Origin: an uncultured Clostridia bacterium
Lineage (GTDB): Bacteria > Bacillota > Clostridia > TANB77 > CAG-508
Assembly (NCBI GenBank): GCA_934141555.1
Contig: CAKPCK010000006.1
Span: 1-64,000 of the forward strand
Direction: 5' to 3'
Length of the DNA: 64,000 nt
Part shown: positions 51,177-59,817 of the stretch, piece after piece
Layout: each line of letters starts with the position of its first letter
How positions within the stretch are numbered: position 1 is the first letter of the stretch
Program-made: the position numbers and the translations under genes
The notes under the pieces: generated by a model
What the model was told of the DNA's origin: nothing
Database searches by the model: none
What the model saw: the letters and a program-made list of their open reading frames with translations, nothing else

Positions 51177-52094
51177 ATGCTTGAAAAGATTCTAAACAAA
51201 ATGGCCAAAAGAGTATATCCTAAACGGGATATAAGTGTAGAAAAAATTGGAGGTCGATTCTTTCTTCATTCACATGATACAACTGGCTGTAATGATTATT
51301 TGCTAGAAGGAACATATTCATATGATGAAGTTGTGAAGTTAAATAATTTAACTACCTATAGTGTAGGTTTTGGATTTTGTTCAGAGCTTGGACCAATTGC
51401 TTTTATTGGAATGCCTAATCCTGTTTGTGCACAGAAAAGTGGCTATTTTAAATATAAAGTACAATCATATGGAACATTCTCTGAACAGAGCGAATATTAT
51501 TTCAAAGCTTATACTGATGAAGAAGCAAAGAATATTGGAAATTATACTGTATATGGTTTGTGTGGACTCAAGGAAGTTGCAGCTGTAGCTCCTATAAGCC
51601 AGATGGCATATGTATATGATTCAAGATTTAAAGTTAAAAAATCTGAAAAACCAAGAATATTTGATATGGACTGTGAGTTGAAAGGCTTTTATAGTTATAA
51701 TGAAGCTAAAAAGCTTTCTACAGGGACTCTTAAAGAAAAAGATGGTTATTCTGGAGAAGAACATCCTATTGTTTTTGCTGTTGTAGGAAGTGGTATGCAT
51801 GTAGGAATCATTAACATGTGGCCATCCGAGATAGAACAAGTAAGAGGCTTTAGAGATGTTTGGGAATATGGAGATGAAGAACCTAAAATTCAAACAATTA
51901 AATTTCTTAACAGAGAGGAAGCATCTAAAATAAAAGATTTTATACTCTATGTTTACAACTATTCTAGTTCAGGAATAGGGAGAGACAAATATGAAATTGA
52001 AAGATATGATAGAACTCTTGATAAGAGATTTAAATTTCAGTTACCTGACGGAAGTGATTATCGTTTAATCGAGCATACTGAATTATTCAAGTAA
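51177..52094 (+). CDS. Hypothetical protein under the structured leader
   Basis: A 305-residue soluble protein of unknown family. It is rich in Tyr, Gly and Lys. Blocks such as YLLEGTYSYDEVVKLNN and FKAYTDEEAKNIGNYTVYGL repeat a Y-x-DE-x-x-K pattern also seen in FYSYNEAKKLSTGTLKEKDG and in FLNREEASKIKDF, which suggests four related helix-start elements. There is no membrane segment. GGAGG lies 7 nt before the ATG. The gene ends at a strong terminator. Its control by the leader is the only functional hint. Confidence 0.6.
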   Translation: MLEKILNKMAKRVYPKRDISVEKIGGRFFLHSHDTTGCNDYLLEGTYSYDEVVKLNNLTTYSVGFGFCSELGPIAFIGMPNPVCAQKSGYFKYKVQSYGTFSEQSEYYFKAYTDEEAKNIGNYTVYGLCGLKEVAAVAPISQMAYVYDSRFKVKKSEKPRIFDMDCELKGFYSYNEAKKLSTGTLKEKDGYSGEEHPIVFAVVGSGMHVGIINMWPSEIEQVRGFRDVWEYGDEEPKIQTIKFLNREEASKIKDFILYVYNYSSSGIGRDKYEIERYDRTLDKRFKFQLPDGSDYRLIEHTELFK

Positions 52095-52102
52095 TTAAAA
52101 GA

Positions 52103-52137
52103 AGTGGGTTGCAAATATAGAATGCAACCCACTTTTT
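52103..52137 (+). terminator. Terminator after the 51.2 kb gene
   Basis: A perfect 11-bp stem (AGTGGGTTGCA, 52103-52113, with 52123-52133, 9-nt loop), with five T. Confidence 0.9.
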
Positions 52138-52149
52138 ATATTCAAACCC

Positions 52150-52178
52150 TTGTAATTTTAAGCCAAAAGTTATATAAT
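52150..52178 (+). promoter_or_regulatory. Promoter of the gat operon
   Basis: TTGTAA (52150-52155), 17-nt spacer, TATAAT (52173-52178), 35 nt before gatC. Confidence 0.55.
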
Positions 52179-52213
52179 AAGCACATTAAAAAGAAAAACA
52201 GAAGGAGGCAGTT

Positions 52214-52501
52214 ATGAAAGTAAGTAGAGAAGAAATATTACACATAGCAAACTTAGCACAATTAGAATTAAAAGAAGAAGAGATAGACACATACATATTA
52301 CATTTACAAGACATATTAAATTTTGCAAATATAGTAAATAATGCGCCTGTTGAAGGATTAGATATAACAATAGGAGCAAATGAAGCAAAAAATAGATTTA
52401 GAAAAGACGAAGTTAAGGTATTTGATAACATAGAAGGATTATTACAAAATGCACCAGAACAAGATAGACATATGTTTAAAATTCCAAAAGTATTAAATTA
52501 A
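52214..52501 (+). CDS. gatC: Asp-tRNA(Asn)/Glu-tRNA(Gln) amidotransferase subunit C
   Basis: A 95-residue subunit that wraps GatA and GatB in the GatCAB complex. It has the family pattern VSREEILHIANLAQLELKEE, then LQDILNFANIVNNAPVEGLD and a C-terminal MFKIPKVLN. GGAGG precedes the ATG. It is the first gene of the operon; gatA follows at 26 nt. Confidence 0.95.
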   Translation: MKVSREEILHIANLAQLELKEEEIDTYILHLQDILNFANIVNNAPVEGLDITIGANEAKNRFRKDEVKVFDNIEGLLQNAPEQDRHMFKIPKVLN

Positions 52502-52527
52502 GCAAAATTTTATAAGGAGGAATGTAA

Positions 52528-53997
52528 ATGGACATTACAGAATTAACAGTACATGAGTTACAAGAAAAAATAAAAAATAAAGAATTAACAATAAAAGAAA
52601 TAACAAAAGCTTATGTAGATAGAATGAATGAGAAAGAAAAAGATGTACAAGCATTTATAACAGAATTAAAAGATGAAGCATTAAAACAATCAGAAGAAAT
52701 ACAAAATAGAATTGATAATGGTGAAAAATTAGGAGATTTAGCAGGAATTCCAATAGGAATAAAAGACATAATATGCACAAAAGGCATAAAAACAACATGT
52801 GCATCAAAAATGCTAGAAAACTTTGTATCACCTTATGATGCAACTGTTATGGAAAAAATAAATGCAGAAAATATGATAGATTTAGGAAAACTAAATATGG
52901 ACGAATTTGCAATGGGAGGCTCAACAGAATATTCATATTTTAAGAAAACAAGAAATCCATGGGATTTATCAAGAGTACCAGGGGGATCTTCAGGAGGTTC
53001 TGCAGCTGCAGTTTCAGCAAATATGGTACCATGGGCATTAGGAACAGATACAGGTGGAAGTATAAGACAACCAGCTTCATTATGTGGTGTTGTTGGATTA
53101 AAGCCTACTTATGGATTAGTATCAAGATATGGAGTAGTAGCATTTGCATCATCATTAGATCAAGTTGGAGTATTTACAAAAGATGTTCAAGATTGTGCAA
53201 TTTTATTAAATGTAATTGCTGGATATGATGAAAAAGATTCAACATCTATAGATAATGGTAAAAAAGATTATACAAAATCATTATCAAAAGATGTTAAAGG
53301 TTTAAAAATAGGAGTTCCTAAAGAATTTTATGGAGAAGGAATAAATCCTGAAGTAAAAAAATCATTAGAAGAAGCAATTGAAAAATATAAAGAAATGGGA
53401 GCAGAAGTAGAAGAGTTCTCATTAGATATTGCTCAATATGCATTAGCAACATATTATATAATAGCATGTGCCGAAGCAAGTTCAAATTTAGGAAGATTTG
53501 ATGGAATAAGATATACATATAGATCACCAGAAGCAAAAACACTAAAAGAAATTTATAAAAAATCAAGAAGTGAAGGATTTGGAGCAGAAGTAAAGAGAAG
53601 AATAATACTTGGAACTTATGTATTATCATCAGGTTATTATGATGCATATTACAAAAAAGCTCAACAAGTTAGAACACTTGTTATGAATGAATTTAATAAA
53701 GCATTTGAAAAATATGATGTAATAGTAACACCAACATCACCAACAACAGCATTCAAATTAGGTGAAAAATCAACAAATCCAATGGAAATGTATTTGGCAG
53801 ATATATGTACAGTTTCTGTAAATATTGCAGGATTACCAGGAATGTCAATTCCTTGTGGAATAGATAGTAATGGTCTTCCAATTGGTATGCAAATAATTGG
53901 TAAGAAATTTGATGAAGAAACAATCATAAAAACAGCATATGCTTATGAACAAGAAACAAAGTTTAGAGAAAAATACAAGCCTACATTTAAAAAATAA
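52528..53997 (+). CDS. gatA: Asp-tRNA(Asn)/Glu-tRNA(Gln) amidotransferase subunit A
   Basis: The 489-residue amidase subunit that releases ammonia from glutamine or asparagine to amidate mischarged tRNA. The Ser-cisSer-Lys triad is present: GIKDI (Lys about 79), [11 protein letters not shown] (about 152-162) and [13 protein letters not shown] (about 174-186). It ends [19 protein letters not shown] precedes the ATG. A 502-residue unknown gene lies between it and gatB. Confidence 0.97.
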   Translation: MDITELTVHELQEKIKNKELTIKEITKAYVDRMNEKEKDVQAFITELKDEALKQSEEIQNRIDNGEKLGDLAGIPIGIKDIICTKGIKTTCASKMLENFVSPYDATVMEKINAENMIDLGKLNMDEFAMGGSTEYSYFKKTRNPWDLSRVPGGSSGGSAAAVSANMVPWALGTDTGGSIRQPASLCGVVGLKPTYGLVSRYGVVAFASSLDQVGVFTKDVQDCAILLNVIAGYDEKDSTSIDNGKKDYTKSLSKDVKGLKIGVPKEFYGEGINPEVKKSLEEAIEKYKEMGAEVEEFSLDIAQYALATYYIIACAEASSNLGRFDGIRYTYRSPEAKTLKEIYKKSRSEGFGAEVKRRIILGTYVLSSGYYDAYYKKAQQVRTLVMNEFNKAFEKYDVIVTPTSPTTAFKLGEKSTNPMEMYLADICTVSVNIAGLPGMSIPCGIDSNGLPIGMQIIGKKFDEETIIKTAYAYEQETKFREKYKPTFKK

Positions 53998-54024
53998 GAT
54001 ATAAACAAATGAGAGGAGCATAAA

Positions 54025-55533
54025 ATGGGAGATGAAATAAAATATTCTGAAGGTCAAAGAAACCAAATATATGAAAAATATTTAAGACCTTTAAAATTAA
54101 AAATTTCACAAATATTGTTATATGATACAAATGCAGCAGCTGATTTTCTAAACAAATATAATATCTTACTTCAAAAAACAAGTGACTCAGAATTATTAGA
54201 TAAAATTACAGAATTAGAGTTAGAAATTGAACAATATGAAAAAACATTAGGAAAAGAAAAAAATTTCCAAGATAAAAGTTCTATTATAATTGAACAAGTT
54301 GAAGAATTATTATATGAAAGTGAACAATTGACATTAGAAGAGTTCGAAAAAGAAGTACACAGTTTAGTACAAAGATATAGAGAAAATTTTTCTGGTTACA
54401 GTTTAGAAGAAAGAGATTCTTTAGAGGCTAAAATTTATGAATTACAAGCAAGATTAATTTTAAAAAGAGTAAATCAAGAATATCCTGAAAAAATAGATAT
54501 TTCACAAGAAGATGAAATAGGGATTATGATATACTTAAACAGAGAAATTACTAGATTGCAACAAAGTAAAAATCCAAAAATAAAAAATTATGTTGAAAAA
54601 ATAAAGTATGAACTTATGGGTGGAACAGAGGCTATACATAATAGTGAAATATGGAAAGTATTAAGCTATGCACAAAGAGAGAGGTTTGAAGAAAAAGATG
54701 AAAATCTTTCAAAAAGTAAATCATTAATTCGTGTGAAAACAAAGAATAATTCAGTAGTTAATGTGAAAAATAGAAGTATTTTTTCGATTTTTAGAAAAGA
54801 GCCACAAATACCACTGACTGAAAGAGACTTATCTAAAATTTCAATTGATTGGTTAGCAAAATATATTCCAAAAGATATGTTACAAGAATTGGAAGCAGAT
54901 AGAAATAAAGAAGAAAATAATATAAGAAATAAGGAATATTTACCAGATCCTAAAACTCCAATATATGAAATGATTAAATCAGAAACTAGATTTGGAATAC
55001 CAAATAGAAAAGATTATGTGCTTCAAGATGAAAATGGGAGTAAAATATATATTTTTATTGAAGATCATTTATCATCTGAGTCATATTGGACTAGTATGGT
55101 AATGGAAGCTGGAGGCATACAAGTAGTAAAAAATTATAGTACTCATTTAGAGTTTAAAGAGAGGGGAGCTCCTAGACATTTAAATGCAATTTTAAATCTG
55201 GCTCAGATTATAGATAGATGTTTTAATACTGATTTTCAACAACAATTATTAAGAGAAGTAAAAGAATGTTGGATAGAAAAAACTAAAAAGCCGAGACTGT
55301 TTAAACAATTAGAGAAAAGCTTATATAGGATGCGTGATGAATATGGGAGAACAAAATTAGATTTTTTTGCATCAGAAGAAAGAAAAAGAGAAAATTTTTA
55401 TAGTCAATATAGCTTACAAGAAAGAATAAAAATAAATACTGAAGATTTAACAAATGATAATGAAAAAAATAATAATATGAGTAATGAAACAATTCAAGAT
55501 AAAGAACAAGGAGGAGAAAATGCCAAGGAATGA
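54025..55533 (+). CDS. Unknown protein inserted between gatA and gatB
   Basis: A 502-residue soluble protein with no recognised family. The N-terminal ~240 residues are mostly helical with heavy Glu/Lys/Leu content (LLDKITELELEIEQYEKTLG; coiled coil). The middle (about 260-300) is basic. The C-terminal part has IYIFIEDHLSSESYWTSMVM and RHLNAILNLAQIIDRCFN, then a charged, Asn-rich tail. GAGAGG precedes the ATG. The last 14 nt overlap gatB, and the gatB RBS lies inside this gene, so translation is coupled. No role in tRNA amidation is known for it. Confidence 0.65.
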   Translation: MGDEIKYSEGQRNQIYEKYLRPLKLKISQILLYDTNAAADFLNKYNILLQKTSDSELLDKITELELEIEQYEKTLGKEKNFQDKSSIIIEQVEELLYESEQLTLEEFEKEVHSLVQRYRENFSGYSLEERDSLEAKIYELQARLILKRVNQEYPEKIDISQEDEIGIMIYLNREITRLQQSKNPKIKNYVEKIKYELMGGTEAIHNSEIWKVLSYAQRERFEEKDENLSKSKSLIRVKTKNNSVVNVKNRSIFSIFRKEPQIPLTERDLSKISIDWLAKYIPKDMLQELEADRNKEENNIRNKEYLPDPKTPIYEMIKSETRFGIPNRKDYVLQDENGSKIYIFIEDHLSSESYWTSMVMEAGGIQVVKNYSTHLEFKERGAPRHLNAILNLAQIIDRCFNTDFQQQLLREVKECWIEKTKKPRLFKQLEKSLYRMRDEYGRTKLDFFASEERKRENFYSQYSLQERIKINTEDLTNDNEKNNNMSNETIQDKEQGGENAKE

Positions 55534-56959
55534 TTATGAAGTAGTAATGGGCTTAGAAGTCCATGCAGAATTAGCAACAAAAACAAAAATATTTTGTAGC
55601 TGTCCAACAAAATTTGGTGCAGCTCCAAATACACAAGTATGTCCAGTATGTATGGCAATGCCAGGAACATTACCAACATTAAATGAAAAAGTAGTAGAAT
55701 ATGCAGTAAAAGCTGGACTTGCTACACATTGTACAATATCAAGAGATAGTAAAAATGATAGAAAAAACTATTTCTATCCAGATACACCAAGAGCATATCA
55801 GATTTCACAATTTGATAAACCATTATGTGAACATGGATATATAGAAATAGAAACAAGTCAAGGAAAAAAGAAAATAGGAATAACACGTATTCATATTGAA
55901 GATGATGCTGGAAAGTTAGATCATGATGATTTAGCTGGAGGAGCACTTATAGATTTGAATAGAGCTGGAGTTCCATTAATAGAAATTGTATCAGAACCAG
56001 ATTTTAGATCAATAGAAGAAGTTGATGCATATTTAAGAAAATTAAAATCAATACTTGAATATGTAGAAGTATCAGACTGTAAGATGGAAGAAGGATCTTT
56101 CAGAGCAGATGTTAACACATCAATTCGTCCAATTGGATCAGAAAAACTTGGTACAAGAACAGAAATGAAAAATATGAACTCATTTAGAAGTATAACAAGA
56201 GCACTTGAATATGAAATAGGTAGACAAGTAGAAGTTATAGATAATGGTGGAATTGTTGATCAAGAGACATTAAGATGGGATGAAGTATCAGGAAAAACAT
56301 TTTCAATGAGAGATAAGGAAAATGCACAAGATTATAGATATTTCCCAGAACCTGATTTAGTTGCAATAAAATTATCAGAAGAATATATTGAAAATATTAG
56401 AAAAACATTACCAGAAATGCCAGAAAGTAGAAAAGAAAGATATTTAAGAGATTATAAATTATCTGAAAAAGATGCTGGAATAATAACATCTTCAAAATAT
56501 TTATCAGATTTGTTTGAAAAAGCTTCTGAAATATGTGGAAATTATAAAGCAGTAAATAACTGGATAATTTCAGACATTTCAAGAATATTAAATGAAACAG
56601 AAATGGATCCTAAAGAAATACCATTTGATGCAAAACAATTAGCTAAATTAGTAACTTTAATAGATAAAGGAACAATTAGTTCAAGTATCGGTAAAAAAGT
56701 ATTAATAGAATTATTTGAAAATCCAAGAGATCCTGAAGATATTATAAAAGAAAAAGGTTGGATACAGATTTCAGATGAAGGAGCAATCAAAGAAGTTGTA
56801 TTAAAGATTATTGAATCAAATCCTCAATCTGTTGCAGATTTTAAAGCTGGTAAAGATAGAGCATTAGGATTTTTAGTTGGTCAAGCTATGAAAGAAACAA
56901 AAGGAAAAGCAAATCCTCAAATGCTTAACAAAATGTTTGCAGAAGAATTGAAGAAATAA
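55520..56959 (+). CDS. gatB: Asp-tRNA(Asn)/Glu-tRNA(Gln) amidotransferase subunit B
   Basis: The 479-residue tRNA-binding and kinase-like subunit. It starts MPRNDYEVVMGLEVHAEL. The family signature is YPDTPRAYQISQFDKPLCEH, followed by RIHIEDDAGKLDHDD and the metal-binding AGVPLIEIVSEPD. The YqeY-like tail ends AGKDRALGFLVGQAMKETKG. AAGGAGGAG precedes the ATG at 55520; the longer frame from 55484 is not needed. It overlaps the unknown gene by 14 nt. Confidence 0.96.
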   Translation: MPRNDYEVVMGLEVHAELATKTKIFCSCPTKFGAAPNTQVCPVCMAMPGTLPTLNEKVVEYAVKAGLATHCTISRDSKNDRKNYFYPDTPRAYQISQFDKPLCEHGYIEIETSQGKKKIGITRIHIEDDAGKLDHDDLAGGALIDLNRAGVPLIEIVSEPDFRSIEEVDAYLRKLKSILEYVEVSDCKMEEGSFRADVNTSIRPIGSEKLGTRTEMKNMNSFRSITRALEYEIGRQVEVIDNGGIVDQETLRWDEVSGKTFSMRDKENAQDYRYFPEPDLVAIKLSEEYIENIRKTLPEMPESRKERYLRDYKLSEKDAGIITSSKYLSDLFEKASEICGNYKAVNNWIISDISRILNETEMDPKEIPFDAKQLAKLVTLIDKGTISSSIGKKVLIELFENPRDPEDIIKEKGWIQISDEGAIKEVVLKIIESNPQSVADFKAGKDRALGFLVGQAMKETKGKANPQMLNKMFAEELKK

Positions 56960-56960
56960 G

Positions 56961-56987
56961 AAAAATCGCCATTATGGCGATTTTTTT
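56961..56987. terminator. Bidirectional terminator between gatB and htpX
   Basis: A perfect 11-bp stem (AAAAATCGCCA, 56961-56971, with 56975-56985) over TTA, with A and T tracts on both sides. Confidence 0.9.
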
Positions 56988-56988
56988 G

Positions 56989-57882
56989 CTATTTTAAATT
57001 TCTTAAAGCTTCAATTCTTGCTTCTGTACTTGGATGTGTAGACCACAAATCAGAAGATTTTTTCTTATTTCTAAAAGGATTTGCAATATACATATTTTCA
57101 GTAGCTTTATTAGCAACTTTTAATTCATTTGGATCAGCTGAAATTTTTTCAAGGGCAGAAATCAAACCATCTGGATTTCTAGTAAATTCAATAGCAGTAG
57201 CATCTGCTAAAAATTCTCTTTTTCTTGAAATTGCAAGTTGCATAAGTTGACCAAATATTGGAGCTAAGATTAAGAATATTAATCCAATCAACATAATAAT
57301 AGCATTACCATTATTATCATTATCTCTATCGCGTCCACGTCTACCACCATAAAAAGAAATTCTAGTAAACCAATCAGATAAAATGACAACAAATCCTACC
57401 ATTACAGAAACAACAGCTGATAAAAGAATGTCATAATTTTTTATATGAGACATTTCATGTGCTAAAACACCTTCAAGTTCATAATAGTCAAGTTTTTCTA
57501 ATAAACCAGTTGTAACACATATTACAGCATGTTTGGGATTCCTACCAGTTGCAAAAGCATTTGGTTGAGCATCTTCTATAACATATAATTGAGGCTTTTC
57601 TTGTAAACCTGCTGAAATAACTAAAGAATCTAAAATATTTACTAATTTTAAATCTTCCTCTTTTGTTGCAGGTCTTGCATTATTTAATTTTAAAACAATT
57701 TTATCACTATAATAATATGAGCCCCATGTTGATACAATTGCAAAAATCATAGCAATTATAATAGAAAGTTCACCTAAATCTAGAGCCATACAAATGTAAT
57801 AAACAATTACAGCAATAAATGCTAAAAATAATAGAACTATAAACCATGATTTTATTTTATTTTTCTTTATATCTTCAAACAT
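56989..57882 (-). CDS. htpX: Protease HtpX homolog (M48)
   Basis: A 297-residue membrane zinc protease for quality control of membrane proteins. There are two N-terminal membrane helices (about 12-34 and 40-57). The motif VLAHEMSHIKNYD holds HExxH at 142-146, and a downstream REFLADATAIE carries the third ligand. Two more helices lie between. It ends STHPSTEARIEALRNLK, as in HtpX. The gene follows lemA on the minus strand at 84 nt, a common pairing. Confidence 0.94.
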   Translation of the reverse strand: MFEDIKKNKIKSWFIVLLFLAFIAVIVYYICMALDLGELSIIIAMIFAIVSTWGSYYYSDKIVLKLNNARPATKEEDLKLVNILDSLVISAGLQEKPQLYVIEDAQPNAFATGRNPKHAVICVTTGLLEKLDYYELEGVLAHEMSHIKNYDILLSAVVSVMVGFVVILSDWFTRISFYGGRRGRDRDNDNNGNAIIMLIGLIFLILAPIFGQLMQLAISRKREFLADATAIEFTRNPDGLISALEKISADPNELKVANKATENMYIANPFRNKKKSSDLWSTHPSTEARIEALRNLK

Positions 57883-57910
57883 ATTTTTCTCCTACTAATA
57901 ATTTATAATA

Positions 57911-57940
57911 TTAAAGGATAGAAAAAATTCTATCCTTTAA
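57911..57940 (-). terminator. Perfect hairpin between lemA and htpX
   Basis: A 13-bp perfect stem (57911-57923 with 57928-57940, 4-nt loop) between co-directional genes. On the minus strand the following bases are TATTATAAATT, T-rich but not a clean T-tract. It may attenuate htpX relative to lemA, or protect the lemA mRNA end. Confidence 0.55.
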
Positions 57941-57966
57941 ACTTTAAAGAAAATTTTTCAATTTTC

Positions 57967-58524
57967 TTATTTGTTACTAAAATCAACTTTAACATTTTTT
58001 CTTGCTTCATCACTTTCTGTTGCGAATAATTCTTTCTTTTGGAAATTAAACATTCCAGCAACTAAGTTTGAAGGGAAAAGCTCTAATTTTGTATTATATC
58101 TTGTTACGCTATCATTATAAAATTGTCTAGAAAAAGAAATTTTATTTTCTGTGTTACGTAATTCTTCAGATAAATCAGCAAAATTTGTATTTGCTTTTAA
58201 TTCAGGATAATTTTCAGAAACTGCCATAATCGTTTTTAATGTGCTTGAAAGTTCTCCATCTAATTTTGCTTTTTCTCCAACTGAAGAAGTATTTGCCCAA
58301 GATGTTCTTAATTTTGTTATTTTTTCAAATGTTTCAGATTCGTGAGTCATATATCCTTTTACAGTTTCAACAAAATTAGGTATTAAATCAAATCTTCTTT
58401 GTAGTTGTACATCAATTTGACTCCAAGCATTTTCAACTTTTTGTCTAGATGAAATTAATCCATTATAAACACTTATTATCCATGCAATAATTAATATAAC
58501 AACTATTAAAATAATCCATCCCAT
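57967..58524 (-). CDS. lemA: LemA family protein
   Basis: A 185-residue protein with one N-terminal helix (about 2-20) and a helical outer or cytoplasmic domain. LemA blocks seen: NGLISSRQKVENAWSQIDVQ, LQRRFDLIPNFVETVKGYMT HE, and SVTRYNTKLELFPSNLVAGM FNFQKKELF. The function is unknown, but it is often paired with HtpX. GGAGG precedes the ATG. Confidence 0.94.
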   Translation of the reverse strand: MGWIILIVVILIIAWIISVYNGLISSRQKVENAWSQIDVQLQRRFDLIPNFVETVKGYMTHESETFEKITKLRTSWANTSSVGEKAKLDGELSSTLKTIMAVSENYPELKANTNFADLSEELRNTENKISFSRQFYNDSVTRYNTKLELFPSNLVAGMFNFQKKELFATESDEARKNVKVDFSNK

Positions 58525-58713
58525 AAAAATACCTCCTTATGAAATATATATTATCATATAATAATATTTTTTACAATACAAAATAAATAATATCTAAAAC
58601 TTTAAAACTTTCTAAAGAAATTTTTGGAATTTTTTCAGTACAAGCAACATATAATATAATGTTAGCAAGTAATGGCAATACTTACGGAAACTTATAACAA
58701 AAAAATAAAAAAT

Positions 58714-58742
58714 TTGACAAGAAAACAAAAAATGTGTATAAT
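58714..58742 (+). promoter_or_regulatory. Consensus promoter of the G5/3D protein
   Basis: TTGACA (58714-58719), exactly 17-nt spacer, TATAAT (58737-58742). Both hexamers match the consensus exactly. Confidence 0.85.
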
Positions 58743-58767
58743 AAGTTTGTCGTTAAAAGGAGGTTTT

Positions 58768-59718
58768 ATGATTTTTATGGATAAAAAAGATAAAGCATCT
58801 GTTTCTATTATGAAAATCATTGGTGTGAGTTTAATAATAATATTTTTGCTAGGAGTAACTGTAAGAGCTACGGAAGCAAATATTAGAACAGTTGAAATAA
58901 CTTTAGCGAATGGATATAAGATGTCTGTTATAACATCAAAAACAAATGTATACGAAATATTAGAAGATAATAATATTTTTGTAGAAGAAGACGAAAGAGT
59001 AAGTCCAGGTTTAGATGATGATATAAATGAAAGCAATAAAATAGTTATTACAAATAAGTCTGTTCAAGAAGTACAAATCGCAAAGATTTCTGAAAGTGGA
59101 ATTGAAACAACATTAGATGAAATATTAAAAGGATATTCACCAATAGTAGAAAAAATAGAAGTAGAACAAGAAATAATACCATATGAAACAATTACAAAAG
59201 ATGCCTCACAAGGTGCAACAGATACAAAAAATAAAGTAATTCAACAAGGTCAAGACGGATTAAAGGAAGTAACATATAAAACAAAATACCAAAATGACGA
59301 ACAAATAGAAAAAATAGTTCTTTCAGAAGAAATTATAAAAGAGCCTATTGATAGAATTGTACAAGTACAAAAAAATATTGTAACAACATCAAGATCTGGA
59401 TATGAAAGAACGCAAACAACAGGAAATAAAGTTGGAGAAACAAGGATATTTAAAGTAACAGCATATTGTTCATGTGCAAAATGCTGTGGAAAAACAAATG
59501 GAATAACAGCATCTGGAACAAAAGCAACAGCAGGAAGAACAGTTGCAACATCTAGCCAATTTTCATTTGGAACGCAATTAGATATAGGTGGATACACATA
59601 TACTGTCGAAGATAGAGGAGGGGCTATTAAAGGAAATAGAATAGATGTATATATGAATTCACATGCAGAAGCATTGGCATGGGGAGTTAGATATCTACCA
59701 GTTACAGTTGTAGAATAA
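58768..59718 (+). CDS. Exported G5 and 3D-domain cell-wall protein (YabE-like)
   Basis: A 316-residue exported protein. An N-terminal membrane segment (about 15-30) is followed by a DUF348-like region (IRTVEITLANGYKMSVITSK), a G5 domain (about 125-205; EQEIIPYETITKD, IIKEPIDRIV) and a C-terminal 3D domain (about 225-316). The three conserved Asp of the 3D motif lie in YTVEDRGGAIKGNRIDVYMN. FKVTAYCSCAKCCGKTNGIT opens it. It resembles B. subtilis YabE and resuscitation-promoting factors. The start at 58768 follows AGGAGG. It would act as a lytic transglycosylase-like wall enzyme. Confidence 0.88.
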   Translation: MIFMDKKDKASVSIMKIIGVSLIIIFLLGVTVRATEANIRTVEITLANGYKMSVITSKTNVYEILEDNNIFVEEDERVSPGLDDDINESNKIVITNKSVQEVQIAKISESGIETTLDEILKGYSPIVEKIEVEQEIIPYETITKDASQGATDTKNKVIQQGQDGLKEVTYKTKYQNDEQIEKIVLSEEIIKEPIDRIVQVQKNIVTTSRSGYERTQTTGNKVGETRIFKVTAYCSCAKCCGKTNGITASGTKATAGRTVATSSQFSFGTQLDIGGYTYTVEDRGGAIKGNRIDVYMNSHAEALAWGVRYLPVTVVE

Positions 59719-59747
59719 AGAGAGAATAAAAAATTCTCTCTTTTTTT
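59718..59747 (+). terminator. Terminator after the G5/3D gene
   Basis: AAGAGAGAAT (59718-59727) pairs with 59733-59742, with a T-run of about seven. Confidence 0.9.
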
Positions 59748-59817
59748 GCCTAAAATAGTGAAAAAATCGGAGAAACATGTTATAATATAATAGTCGAGTA
59801 TTATGAGAGAAAGGAGA

